Assembly (NCBI GenBank): GCA_947471745.1
Contig: CANJKZ010000170.1
Span: forward strand, 1,762,501 to 1,826,500
Reading direction: 5' to 3'
Source: Closterium sp. Naga37s-1
Lineage: Eukaryota > Streptophyta > Zygnematophyceae > Desmidiales > Closteriaceae
Length of the DNA stretch: 64,000 nt
Part shown: piece by piece, positions 39,101 to 51,278 of the stretch
Position numbering within the stretch: position 1 is the first letter of the stretch
Layout: every line of letters starts with the position of its first letter
Position numbers and translations under genes: made by a program
The notes under the pieces: generated by a model
Database searches by the model: none
What the model saw: only the letters and a program-made list of their open reading frames with translations
Told to the model about the DNA's origin: nothing

Positions 39101-39656
39101 GATTAGAGGGAGGGAAAGGAGGAGGGTGCGAAGGCGACGAGGGGTGGTGCGGATCGGGTGAAGGAAAGGAGTGTTGGGACGGCGGCGCTGAGAGGAGGGC
39201 TGACGCGAGCAGTCGCGACGAGATGTGGCGACGACTTCGAACGACAATGGCGGGATGCACGGAGCGCGCCACGCGGAGCCATCGCTGGGAGACGAGCGCG
39301 TGATCGAAAAAAAGCAGCTGCTGAGGGGATGCAGACGATGACGACGACGACGACGTTGACGTTGACGTTGACGACGTCACTCCTGACGACGCAGCAGTCA
39401 CAAAAAGAGAGGCGGTTGGATCCCAGGTGTAATCGACGCGAGCATGATCCGGTGTTGCGGCATCAGATCTGGGATCGGAGCCGTTGGATGCGACGAGAAA
39501 CAGGATGTGGCCGAGCAGATCGTCGGGTATGCGCGAAAACACATCCGTACATTCCAACTCCGCTTGCGAATGGACCTGCGGCAATGGCTCCAACTGCTGC
39601 TGCTGCTGCTGCTGCAGCTGCTGTTGCCGAGACGCCGACGGGCTGAGGCAAGGCAT
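36156..39656 (-). CDS. F-box and leucine-rich-repeat protein
   Basis: A single open frame of 1166 residues from ATG at 39656 to TAG at 36156-36158. Residues about 10-35 are Gln-rich. An F-box-like segment follows (TDVFSRIPDDLLGHILFLVAS, then after a Ser-rich insert LVSQRWLRVARS). The rest (about residue 215 onward) is 25-30 leucine-rich repeats of the xLPxSLGxLxxLxxLxLxxC type seen in plant intracellular and disease-resistance LRRs, for example LPESLGELPELTDLEIRNC and LPENIGQLPNLEELDI. Probably a substrate adaptor of an SCF ubiquitin ligase; substrate unknown. No NB-ARC or kinase domain is present. Low-complexity Ser/Pro/Ala inserts interrupt the repeats near 37150-37330 and 38800-38900. The frame extends 11 codons upstream without ATG. 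Confidence 0.85.
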   Translation of the reverse strand: MPCLSPSASRQQQLQQQQQQQLEPLPQVHSQAELECTDVFSRIPDDLLGHILFLVASNGSDPRSDAATPDHARVDYTWDPTASLFVTAASSGVTSSTSTSTSSSSSSSASPQQLLFFDHALVSQRWLRVARSVHPAIVVRSRRHISSRLLASALLSAPPSQHSFPSPDPHHPSSPSHPPPFPPSNPPSPSPSPSPSPARFPNLRHLHLGRDALDAIDAALLNAIAFGCGSTLTHLSIVEDTCKQHQQQSSATVQPRSSRSGSGGGSSANDGDDGSGGSGGSSSSGGSISIIFDNCTRLVDLTISLPVYLLQMPVPTLPASISSLQQLTRLCVTLPHEVTELPPELGSLRSLRSLTIVAPSLTTLPGTFGGLTSLEELELEGLRVDGLPSGLWQLKALRKLIFRMMEELVELPASLSQLSLLTHLQIHCCGEFSRLPDSFGQLQQLRALQLFSVDWLHVLPESLGELPELTDLEIRNCRFLTMLPRSLPSITTLQRLTIHDCGDFSSLPENIGQLPNLEELDIESIDITAIPNSLGRLTSLQKLWVWDCSRLQSLPQSVSSMVSLSTVRLDGCVSEQLPEDFGLLRNLRYLDLSRLRNLHSLPRSFGQLKSLKDFKVIGCAALTLPSGSTFNLSSLESLLVRGHTPIGSFPSSFGHLPNLRALELSAGCEFDALPGAVASLPKLEVLKLNRGGCFGRGPQHVPADFSQLAPALRILELDGLRQLEFLPASLTLLTLLQRLSIADCEQLQGLPEGLGNLASLTELELSSCPRLHLFPSLLPALSPLAPVPTASASLTAVPTASAAAAPAASSTAPIATTVDTSSLTFVRASDIVPSTDCSSHSHTPSPLPSLLRLSILDCPLLTSLPSDLHQLPRVKTFHLENCLNLKPIFRPTLSSARSDSSTASPAADPSPAAPPLSLPASLTGLTISRAFNPATCLPPSVLTLSRLHTLALTHLPSLKQLTPPMEDCFSCLLSLHTLVLDTCDALSSLPASLPSLRNLSRLIIQSCPRLLHLPENLGQLKSLEELAVVHCEGMTEIPSSLTLLTSLKQLSIVNWPKISSLSDHLSSLSYLSSLRLSRLPSLLHLPSSLALLHSLRYLDLEGCSNLKALPEDLGRGGALRRVDLTQCSSLQSLPVPLCSGKVVVSGLWGAQCRQPAQDLVSMPYWI

Positions 39657-40472
39657 ATCGCAGGTGCAGTGCTGACGGCAGCGTATCACGGTTCAGTATC
39701 TCCAAGTCACCGCCGCCTGTGTCAATCTAGATTATTTCCAACGTGCACAAAGGCTTCTTAAGGACCTCGAAGAGCATTGAAGACGGGTGAGTTGATTGGC
39801 AGCAGCAGAAACAGATCTGAAAGGCAAGGTTCCCTCCATTTCCCGCCCTGCGTACGCAGTGCAGATAACTCGTATTACTGTAACACGAGATTATGATCAG
39901 GAAATTCCAAATCAACTGAGCAACTATCTAAATAAAGGCCCAGCCAGTGTGTAATTTAAAATGAAATTACCAACTCTGTAATACACAGCTTTCCTTGAAT
40001 TATATGTAACTTGTGCATCAGGGAAACACATCCTAATTCCAGGCCAGGGCCGCTGCATAAGTGCATGTTCCTACACCTAGTATCAGACACACCTCGTATC
40101 AGCGTCGCGTGGTGAAATACGTTTGAGTGCTCGGCTGCAGTTGGATGCGTTTTAGTGCGGTTCAACGCGAATCTGATACAAGGTTGCCTGATATGAGGCT
40201 GCAGGAACACACTCTAAGTAGGTCACCTAAAGTAGATTTTACTCTAGACTCCCACATATGCATGTACACCCGCAATGCTATCATTCTGAGGTTCACAGCC
40301 ATGTCTTTGCCCTGTCCCCTTCCTCTGCCACTCGTTCCAACAAACACCCCCCTCCTCTTCCCCTGTTCACCTCCTTTCAAAAACACACAGCATACACACA
40401 GAAATCATGCAAGGAAAGGGAAAAGGCACACAAGCAATCATCGCAAGTCAACGAGCAAGCGCAGGGCCCAGC
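39657..40472. other. Intergenic region
   Basis: About 0.8 kb between the start of the LRR gene and the end of the coiled-coil gene, both on the minus strand. It should contain the LRR promoter. No gene or strong repeat is visible. Confidence 0.5.
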
Positions 40473-41067
40473 TCATGCACCTGAGCCCCCTTGACTACCA
40501 CTGGATTCCTCTTCAAAACGCACTGCACCCATACCTGCAAGCACATCAGCACCCGCACCATTCTCCTGCATCACATGCACACTGCTCCGTGCACTGCCCT
40601 CCCCACTGCTTGCAATGCTGCTAGCCATGCTGCTGCCAGTACTGCTGCTCAAACTGCTGCTACCTGCATATGAGCTCTGCTGCTCCTCAAGCTCCTGAGA
40701 TAGGAACTCTCCTTTCCCCTGTGGCACAGCCAACTGCTGCTGCTGACGTTGATCAAAGGTATGCCGTTGAAGCTGCTTCCCAACCTTCTCCTCCTGCACA
40801 ATCAGTGGAAACAACAGGTGCTGCTGCGGCGGCTGCTGCTGCTGCGCCTGCGGCTGCAGCTGCGCCTGCGGCTGCAGCTGCTGCTCCCGTTGCAGCTGTT
40901 GTCGCTGCTGGTGCTCTCGGAACCCTCGGAAGCGAGTCATATGCCCGATCACAGCTGCTCCTCCCTGTATCATGCCTCCACCCGCCTGCTGCTGCTGAGC
41001 CTGCTGAGACTGCACTTGCTGCTGTAACTGCTGCTGCTGAACCTGCGACTGCAGCTGCTGCGTCAAC

Positions 41068-41109
<42 letters not shown>

Positions 41110-42184
41110 TCCTCCTCCTCCTCCTGCTGTTGCTCCTGCTCCTGCGGATCAGCGTCGAAGCCACCGCCTCCCGCTAACGCCTCCTCGACGTGCCTGCGAG
41201 TGAGCAGCTGCTGCCGCTGATACTCCCGCCCGCCGTCGCTCTGCGCGCCTGCCTGTCGCTGCATGCCTGGGGAATCAGCATTTGGCTGCCCAAACATCAC
41301 GGCGTGGGAGGATCCGCTGGTGATTGAGGGGAGGGCGGCGGAAGAGGACGAGGCGGAGGAGAAGGAGGAAGCAGAGGAAGATGAGGACGAAGCAGACGAG
41401 GAGGCAGAGGAGGAGTAGGAGGAGGATGCGGAGGGGAAAAAGGAGGAAGAGGAGGAAGAAGAGGAGGAGGAGGAGAGGAAGCGGTCATCCAGGGTCTGCG
41501 GGGAGAGGCGAGAGGAGGGCCTGAGAGTGGAGGGCTCGAAGGTGTCGAGGTGCGGGTTGGCATGGCAGCACGCCACCAGGCGCCGTTGCATCTCCTCCAC
41601 CACGTGCCGAAGCCGCTCCCTCTCCGCCTCCAGACGCTTGTTCTCCACCATTAGATCCATGATGATCTGACGGTGGGAGAACAACAGCTTTCGTTAAGCA
41701 CCGTGCCGAGGCGCGGAAATGCGCGGCATGGCATCGCTACGCGAACGCGGGAAAAACGAGTCTTGGGTAATACTTCATAATGTCACAAGCATTTGGCGTG
41801 ACAGACAACGGAAACCCCAGGCGCAGGGACAATCTAAACAATGCAACGAAGACCTCCCAAAAGAGAATGAGAATGCGCGACTCGCGGGTAAGTCAGATAC
41901 ATACTAGTGATAATAAAACAAAAACAGACAACGAAGATTCGGGACGGGAGCGGGAAAGGAGGAAAGAGGGACGTGGGTAGGAAAGAAAGCGTGGAGCATG
42001 CAAGGAGGAATAAGCGACGCGCGCGCACCTTCTCCTTGACGCCATCCCGGTGCTTCTCCACGCGCATCTGCTTCGACGCGGCGGACGCGGCGGCGTCCAT
42101 GTGGGAGCGCGACGACCGCCACTCGGACTGCGACGTGAGGAAGAGCACGAGCAGCACGAGCCCCAGCGCCATTGGCCGCGACAT
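40473..42184 (-). CDS. Membrane-anchored coiled-coil protein with Q/S-rich tail
   Basis: Two exons, 42184-42029 and 41666-40473, join in phase 0 to 449 residues. Splice sites are AAG/GTGCGC and CCGTCAG/ATC. The start MSRPMALGLVLLVLFLTSQSEW is a single hydrophobic segment (signal anchor), followed by a charged helix across the splice junction (EKHRDGVKEK joined to IIMDLMVENKRLEAERERLRH), likely a coiled coil ending near CCHANPH. The remaining 330 residues are Ser, Gln and Ala runs. From memory, the N-terminal layout resembles a conserved but uncharacterised family in land plants, which I cannot verify. Upstream the frame stays open 49 codons with no ATG, so 42184 is the best start. Confidence 0.75.
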
Positions 42185-43820
42185 GCTGCTACTCGCCGCC
42201 GCTCCCGCGACGCTGCTCCCCCAGTCCAGCACGGCCCGCTGCCGCCGCCTGTGGCGGTCGAGCGACGACGACGCGAGCGCAGCGGGTGGCGGGGACGACA
42301 CCCCGAGTGACGTCACCGCTGACGCGGCCACCCGGGATTCCGGAATGGATGCCAGTGATTACGGTGTGAAAGGCACGGAGATGAAGTGAAGGCAACCGGG
42401 GGAATCGAATCGGGGTACCAGACAGCAGTTGCAATGGTATGTGGTTACATTCGCTGTCCAGGGCTGTTCAAAATCCGTTTGCCGGCCTACGGCGGAACCA
42501 TAAAGAGTTGCTGTAGCGGAAAGCTACTGATTTGTTCCTTTCGCCGGTTCAGACCCTTACAAGGGAGAACGGGGATTTCGCACGGAAGGGGAAGAGCTGG
42601 TCAAGGAAGAAAGATTCGCATCGTTGAAGGCGAGTAGGAGCAAGATTCGAGCCAAGGTCGACTCAACGAATTTGATAGCGGCTTTCGACGGATTGATTAA
42701 GTTTGCATCTCCGCGAATCCCGCCGCCTGCAGCAACCAACGCGTGGCACCGTTAAGCACCAAAAAGGCCAGATGTTAAGTCACGAGCACAGACGGAATCA
42801 CGGAGCGCGGGACGATCTACTGTAAGCATTGCAGAGAGACAAGCAACGTTGGCGCGCCTGTGTTATTTAGGAATGGATCAGCCCAGCTGCAGAACATCCG
42901 CTGGAGCTCCCAAGACCGCTAGGAATGGCATCTGTGTGTACCCACGACAATCCAACCACGATCACCAGCGCAACTGTAGGATCTACACTAGGGACAGACT
43001 CGAGGTGATGGGAGGGATTCGATGCACAAGCTTTCCCTCTCTGCTCGACTCTCTCTGTGGCCAAACATTGTTAGCCCGAGTCCCGTCCACAGGCTTGGAG
43101 AAGCGCATAGAAGGCTGGCGCAGGTAGCGTGGGGGAGGAGGGCGGATCCAGGAAGGCTGGCGGGAAGCAGAGGAAATGAGGGACACTTTATTTGAGAACA
43201 AAACTTTGTTAAGTATTTCTCTGTTATCGTTATCAATTGCTACAGCGCAACAATATCATGCTAATTGAAGATGTAGAGTTTCAATATTTATATTTCTGCC
43301 CAGGAGTTATGGCGGCGGGACAAACTAGTACAAGGCGATTCCGTTCGAGTGTGTGGAATCCAGGAAGTGCAGTAGGTGCCTTCAAATTTCAGTGCGTACT
43401 CTGTAGAAAGTACAGTAGCACGGGGAAAAGGAAAGGAATATGAAAAGGTGTGGTTTTCAGGAACTGGGAATGGCCAGACCAGCTTCAGCTTGACCAAGGT
43501 CGAGATGTGTCAGCTGTTTCCGAGCCTAACCAGTCTGTCAGGCCGACTGGTTTGTACCTCGGTTCACCGCAGTAAGAGCCCACCCACTAAACCTTGTCCA
43601 TACCGAGTGGATACAACAGCGTTGAAAGGGTTCAATTAAGCATCAATCGGATTTGAATATTATTTATATTACAGCATTGATTTCTGCCATCAGTTCGCAA
43701 CAAATTAGCAAATACCCGATGCACAAATAAATGAAGGGTGTTGTAGACTGAAGTCGACTGAAGTCGACTGACCTGATTAGACATCTCCACTCAACATCCA
43801 TTCACACCATTTTGTGAGTA
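42185..43820. other. Intergenic region, two minus-strand genes
   Basis: About 1.6 kb lie between the 3' end of the giant-protein gene and the start of the coiled-coil gene. It must hold the 3' UTR of the first and the promoter of the second. GAAGTCGACT is repeated near 43750. No coding frame with recognisable content. Confidence 0.5.
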
Positions 43821-45475
43821 TCAATCAAAAACATGTGGCCGGACGCAACACGTCAGCCCCACACTTCTCCGTGCTGTGAGCAGAACATCCTGAAAAAAAA
43901 AAGGGTGGAACACGAGCAAAAAAAGGGCAATAGGGTGAGAGGCACCTTGGCAATGCATGAATCGGTATTGCTAGACACAGGCATAGAGGACAGCATGTCA
44001 GCATGGAAGGGAGCATATGAGTTTCGGGTTTGAAAGTATGTTCGGCAGTGCGGATGAAAGTGCGAACAGCACTAAGTCCTGCACAAGCATGCACAGAAGA
44101 AACTCACCGCATCCTCTTGGTCTGCCATAGTGTCTGCATCGCTAGCACCTTCCGTTGCTGGGGAGGACCCAAACGGCGATACACCCCCTCCAGTCCCTCC
44201 CGCACGGCCGGCACCAGCGGCAGCAGCAGCATTGCTTCTCCTGCCACTGCCGCCGATTCTTGTGCGCGCCACCATGCCTGCCACGCCCCCGGGGCCCCTC
44301 ACACTGCTCCCGGTACTGTCGCTGCTGGGAGTGGCAGAGGAAGCTGAGGGCGTCCTCATCATGCCTGTGTGGGCATTCCCTGTCCTTGCACCTGCACCTG
44401 TGCTTGCACTGCCACCCACGCCCACATTGCTGCCCACAGCAGGCGCGTACCCCATACTGGCTTCTGCGTTATAAGCTGCACCAGCAGCCAGGCTCTCGGC
44501 TTCTACATACCGCTGCTTCCGTTTCCGGAAGGAGGGGAAGACGCGCAAGTGGTGGTGGTGGTGATGGTGGTAGTGGTGGTGGTAGTAATGATGCTGACCC
44601 AAATCGCTTGCAGGACTGCCCATTGAACCAGGACCAGGACCACCAGCAGCAGCAGCAGCAGCAGCAGAAGCTACAGCAGCAGCTAAAGCAGGGCTTGTGG
44701 CTGCTGAATAGCCTGGGCTGCTGTTGCCACTCATGCTGCTCCCCCCTGCTCCACCACTGTCCCCTTTCACCCTGCTTCCAGATACCACAGCACCACCACT
44801 GCCACTGCCACTGCCACTGCTGGTAGCAGAAGTGGCAGGAGCCGCAGCAGGGGCAGTAGCAGAAATCACAGCAGGTGCAGGAGCAGGAGGAGGGGTAGTA
44901 GAGGCGATGCTGCTGTTGTGACTAAGGGCAGTGAGACTTTCTTCTGGTACAGCTCGCCCTGCCTGCACCAGCGGCATCATCCCTGGCTCTCTCATGCCCT
45001 CCACCACCGATTCTTCTGCTGCACTCACACTCACACTCACACTCGGACTCGCCACACTGCTGCTGGCAATAGCAGCAGCTGTCGCAGCAGCAGCAGATGC
45101 AGCTGTTCCTGCTGTTCTTGCTGTTCCTGCTGTTGCTGCTACAGATGCTGATGATGCAGCAGATGCAGGTGCTGGTGCTGCATTGGCCGGTGGCGATGGC
45201 CCGGGAATCACAGACGCGAACCCTCGCTCTCGACTCACAAGCACCGAGGGCGGTTGCAGGGGCGCAGGCTCCGACCCAGAAGCACTGACAGCACGCAGCA
45301 CCAGCAGAGGTGGGTTGCTCGCCAGCCCAAGAGCCCCATCGCTAGCCCCAGAGGCAACAGCAGCGCCAGCAACAGTTGCAGCAGCCACAGCAATGACAGC
45401 AGGAGAAGCCCCATCAGCATCACTGCTGTTGCTGACCCTGCTGCTGTTAGACCACACGCGGACCGGTACCGCCCC

Positions 45476-45510
<35 letters not shown>

Positions 45511-47842
45511 GAATGCGTGCAGCGACGCGGGTATCCTTGACAATGTCTCCCCCAAGACTCAGCCCCATGTCCGCTGCCGCCGCTGCTGCTGCTGCTGGCG
45601 CTGGCGCTGGTGCTGCCGCAGATGCTGTTGAGAGTGATGCAGTGGGTGGTGAGGAGGGCGTGGGTTCGCTCATGCCTGCTGCTGCGCCTGCAGGGACATC
45701 AGGCGTGGGGTATTCTGTGTCTGGGGCATCAGCAGGGGCGACTGATGCAGCGAGCGAAGGCGTCAAGGGGGAACCAGTGCTGGTGGCAGTGGTGGTGGTG
45801 GTGGTGGCGGTGGCGGTGGTGGGGCGGGTGGCGGTGTGGTTGGCATTAGCAGCAGCGTACATGGTAGCAGCGATCCAAGAGTGAATGGGTGAAGCTGATG
45901 GGTTGACTGCTCTTGGAGCAAAAGCAGGTGAAGGCCCACAGATGCTGCTGCTGTCAGCAGGAGCAGGAGAGGCCGGGGAGGCAGGAGAAGCAGGCGACGC
46001 AGGAGAGGTGAGGTGCGGCGAGGAGGGCGAGGAGGCAGAGGGAGAGGCAGCAAACCCACCACGATCCAAACCCCCGCGTTGAGGCACCACCACTGCAGGA
46101 AAATCGTCCAAAGGAGCAGCAGAGAATGCAGCGGAAGGAGAAGCAGAAGAAGCCAGAGCAGTGGACAGCTGAGGCTGCGGGGCAGCAGGGGAGGCGAGGC
46201 CGCCGACAGCAGCGGGCGCGGTGTGGGGGGAGGCAGGGCGGCGACCCAGCAGCGACGGCTGCAGGCGGTGCTGGTGGTGCCTGAGAGGAGACAGCGGGCG
46301 CTGGTGCGATGGCGGGCTCTGTGGCCGCATTACAGGCGGAGGCACAGGCTGCTGGATGGGCTGGGATTGAGGCTGCGGCATTGGTTGGGTGATGGGCTGG
46401 CGGGATGGATGAGGGGAGGGCTGGGTGGGTGTGAGTGATGAGGTTGACGGTTGGGTGGGTATGCTGACTCCTCCGCCCGCCCTTGCTCCTTCCCCATGCT
46501 CGGCAGATGGATGGTTTGGGCTATCGCCGTCTGGTCCTGCACCTGTGCTTGCTGCTGCACGTTCCTCTTCTGGTATATCAACCCCTCCTCCTACTCCACC
46601 TCCACCACCTCCACCACCTCCACCACCTCCACCACCTCCACCACCTCCTCCCTCACCTACCAGCTTACCCAGGTCACTGTCAGCTTTGCTAACAGCAGCT
46701 GCAACTGCACCCGGAGCACCAGGAGAGGCAGGAGCAGCAGAAGCGACAGCAAAAGCATTGGGTGGAACGGAATTCCCTGGCTCAATCTCCGTATCTGCAC
46801 CCTCCTGCACATCGTTTTCTCCTCCGCCACCAGCAGCACCAGTAGCACCCCCACGCCCACCCCCACCCACCTGCACGTCCTCCTGTCGCCCTGCATCTCC
46901 CTGCTCGCCCTCCCTTCCTTCACCCTCCGCATCACTCCCACCCTCGCCACCCACCCTCCCTGCCGTTCCCACTCCTCTCCCCTCCTCTGTAACACCTTCC
47001 CCCTTCTGCCCCTCAAAACCCCCCTCCCTCCTCTCCTCCCCAACTCCCTCACTCTCACCCACCCCTTCCGTCCGTACACCCACATCTGCCGCTGCTGCTG
47101 AACCCACCTCACTCACCCCACCAGCCCCACTTTCCCCACCAGCAGCACCCGCGCCTGGCCCATCCACAACCCCATCCATGTCCCCACTATCCCAGGGGGG
47201 TGGCACAGAGTGCCCCGAGTGCATGCCATGCAGCAGCACATCCAGATTAGCACTGTTAGAGCGCGACAGAGGGCACACCTGCCCCTCCTCATAGTCATCT
47301 GTCTCCGCCACTGCCCGCTGTATCGGCACTGCAAATCGGTACCCCGATCCTGTCGATCCCCCGCTGCCGCTCCCGCTGCTGCGCCCCCCCCCACTCCCCA
47401 GCCGCCCAATGCCCCCCCCACTCCCCCCCGTGCCGCCTCTACTCCCCCCGCCTCCACTCCCCAGCCCGGCTCTCCCCCCGCTGCTTCCCCCGCCCCGTTC
47501 CCCTTCGCCGCTCCCGTCCCCGCCGCCTCCTCCCCCCGTGCCCCCCTCTCCCCCTGCCGTCCATCCCCCTCTGCTCGTACTACTGCCAGAGCCCCAGTGG
47601 AAAAGCCCGGGGCCCTCTAACACACCCCGGAAACTGCCCGATCCCCAGAGAAAATCCGCCACGCCAGGGGCCAGGGCAGAGGGGGTGCGAGAAGCGGACT
47701 GCGGGGTGAGAGTGTGTGAGGAGGAGGAGGGGCGGGAACCGGTAGCCATGTCTTCAGGGAAAGAGAGAAGCTGCCAGGAAGGACCCGATAGGCCCGGGGA
47801 GGGTATGGAGACAGTACCCGGACTGGCTGCTCTATTCACTCC

Positions 47843-47875
<33 letters not shown>

Positions 47876-49618
47876 ACCCATGTTCAAGTGTACGGGAGAT
47901 AGCCCTGTGCTTGCTCCTCCTTCTGTGCTGCCTAACCCACTGCTGCTCCGCCCAAACACGGCCGCAGGCGTGCCTAATAGCATATCCTCCCCTAGCCCTT
48001 CCCCCACTCCTCCTCGCATCCCCACCCCTCTCCCACCCATTCCCCCGAACCCCACTCCTCCAACCCCGCCTCCCCAGCTCCCTCCACCATCCCCTCCCAC
48101 TCCTCCCAACCCCCCCAGCCCTGCCATTGCTCGTTTGGTGTACACTCCTGGGTGGTTCGACTGCTGCAGCTGCCCTTCTAAAGCAGCTGCTCTCAGCGCT
48201 GAGATCGCTGCTGCACGGCGCCGCGCATTCACTGCTGCTCCGCCGCCGCTGCTGCTGCCACTGCCTGCACCGAAACCACCAAACCCCGTACCCGCGCCCC
48301 CACCAAAGGCACCACCAGCGGCAGCGCCTGAACCAGCTGCTCCAGCAGCTGCAGCCGCAGCAGCCGCCGCCGCAGCAGCAGCAGCGGCAGAGGCAGCAGC
48401 AGAGGCAGAGGCGGCCCTGAGAGCACTGACCTCAGCAGTGAGATCGGAGACAGTGCGGCGGATACCCAGGGGGCTGCGGCGCGGGTGGGGAATCATGGAG
48501 CGCTGCAGCAGCAGCTGCGCATCGGGAGGGAGTGGGCGGAAGGGCGGGTGCGTGAAGGGCGAGGAGGAGGACGAGGGAAGCCGGTTGGAGGGGGATAGGG
48601 AGAAGGGGTTGGAGGAGGGGAGGGGAGGGGACGGGGAGCGGGTGTAGAGTGTTTCTGGGGGGGGGGGTGATGGGGTTGTGGTGGTGGTGGGAGGAGAAGT
48701 GACAGCAGCGGTGGCAGGGGCAGTATCAGTGGGCGCTTTTGTAGTAGAAACGGAAGGTGTGTTGGCAGTGGTGGCAGCAGCAGAGGCAGCAGGGACAGCA
48801 GTGGAGGCAGAAGCAGGTGAAGGCACAGCAGGATCAGGAACCGAAGCAGAGGTAGCAGGGGGGGAAATGGCAGCAGATGGAGGTGATGTGGAAGGGGCGG
48901 AGGCAGAAGCAGCCACAACAGCCAGAGCAGCAGAAGCTGCAGTGGTGGCGGGAGCAGCAGCGGCAATGCTGGCAGCTGTGTCTTCCTTGCTGGCGATGCT
49001 GGCAGCAGGAGCAACGGATTCCAGTGGGCGTGCTGCGTCTTCCTTGCTGCTGGGGGTGAGGAGCTGCTGTGATGTTGTAACTGAGCTGGTGGCTGTGTCA
49101 GTGCAGGGTGAAGGCGCAAGTGCAGGCACAGAGGCGGGCGAGGCCACACGTGCAGCAGCAGCGGTAGCCTGTGCACTGAGAGTGCCCATGGCAGTGGCAG
49201 CACTAGCATCAGGTGCAGGAGAAGTGGCAGCAGCAGCGTAGGCAGGGGAAGGGAGAGTAGTCGGGGCGTTGAGCATGCGGGAAGATGAGTTGCAACTCCA
49301 CATGCCCTCATCGTCCGATGCTGACACCGACGCCAATGCCGAACCTGCCACCGACCCTACCACTGACCCTGGCGAGCTCACCATCTCCCGCGCCTCGTAG
49401 AACACATCCTCACTGCTGCTGCTGCTGCTGCCATCATGGCAAGCAACGCCACCATCCCCATGCATCTCCTCATCCTGCCTTTCCTCCCCATCCGTCTCTC
49501 CTTTGCCCTCGCTCCACGCGCCCTCTTCACTCCTTTGTGCCTGCTGCACTGCCCCAATACCCGGCTGCCCAATAGACACCCTACCTGCCCCTCCCACTGC
49601 CTCTGCTTCTGCTTCTGC

Positions 49619-49654
<36 letters not shown>

Positions 49655-50215
49655 ACCTAATGCCTCTCCACCGCTTCCTCTCCCCTTCCCTCTCGCCCTT
49701 CCTCTTCCCCTTCCTCTCCCACTCCCTTCCCCAGTTGCTCCATCTGCTTCAACCCCTCCTACTGCACTCCCTGCTGACCCCACTGAACCGCTCTCTGCCG
49801 CTAGCCCCATCCTGCTCTTTCCCTTCCTTCTCCTCGCCCCGGCCTCCACTCCTCTGCTGCTCCACCCACTGCCACTCGCACTCCCACTCCCACTAACATT
49901 CCCACTGCCACCTAATGACCCACCAGTGCCTCCACTCTCCCTGCTCCTGCTCTGGCTCTTCACGCGCCTCCCTCTCTGCATCATAACCACCTCACTCCCC
50001 CCCTCACTCACTCCCTCGCTCCCAACCTCACTCACTCCCTCACTCCCCATCCCACTATTCACCCCACTCGTCACCCCACTCGTCCCCTCACTCCCACCGC
50101 CACCTTCCACGACATTCCCCAGCAGCGACAGCCGGTACTTTCTGCCTCTGCTCTTCTCCGCCCTGACGCCACTCCTGGGTTGCCGCACCTGCGGCCCCTT
50201 ACCGGAAGCAAGAGA

Positions 50216-50248
<33 letters not shown>

Positions 50249-51238
50249 GCCAGCAGCAGCAGCAGCAGCAGTGCCCTTACGATGCACGACAAGAGCATCA
50301 TGGTGATGAGCATCATCATTAGCAGCAGAATCAGCAGCGATATCAGAATGAGCAAGAGCAGCAGCAGAGGTAATGTCAAGGCCATCCTGGGACCATATCC
50401 CTGAGAACCGCACCTCTCGTGTGTACTTGAGAGTGCCAGACACCACCACCTTACCGCCCTCCACCGTCATCGACACCACTCCACCCCTCGCCACCGCTCC
50501 GCCAACAGCGCTGCTGCTGCTGCTGCTGCCGCCCGCAACGCTAACCGCACGCTCCTTCTCCCTCCTCTGCAGCCTCAGCCTGTGCTGCCTTGTGTCTACA
50601 CCAGAGTCCGCCCCAGAGTCTGCTGCACTCCCCATGCTACTGCCTGCCGCACTGCCTGCCCCACTGCCCACACCACTGCCTGTTCGGCTGCCCACCCCAC
50701 TGCTGCCCACACTGCCTTCCTTGAAGCGAGTCGGCTTGGCGTGGGAAAGAGGCCACAAATCACCACGCAAGCTCCCTTGGGTACTGCTGCCGCCAGCACC
50801 AGCCGATCCAGCAGCGATTTTACCCGCAGCAGCAAAGGCAGCGCCAGAACCAGCAGGAGCATCGCCAGATGCACCACCTCCGGGTTGTGTACCCCGGTGG
50901 GTGCAGCTGCTGCTACCGCTGTCTGATGCATGCTCGTACCCATCAACATGCTCCAACTTAATAGTGCCAGTCCCTTTCCCGGCCTCCCCATCCCTGCCCC
51001 TCCTCCCAGTGCTCTCCTTGCCTATCGCTCCTCCTCCTCCTCCTCCTCTTTCTCCTCTTTCTCCTCGTTCTACCCCCCCGAGTGTTGCGCCGTCCATGGC
51101 TGCGCCTAGGTTCACCACCTGCTGCAGAGCTGCTTGAAGCTCCAGCGCGGAAACGCCCTCCATTGACGGCTGTTTGTGTGCCTTCTCCCGCCGCTGCCGC
51201 TGCTGCTGCTGCTCATTCTGCTCCTTCTGCTTCTGCTC

Positions 51239-51278
<40 letters not shown>

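Noticed and set aside
42390-42430. Possible tRNA T-arm (GATTCGATTC) on the minus strand
   Set aside because: No five-base T stem, no D arm or acceptor stem could be drawn around it.
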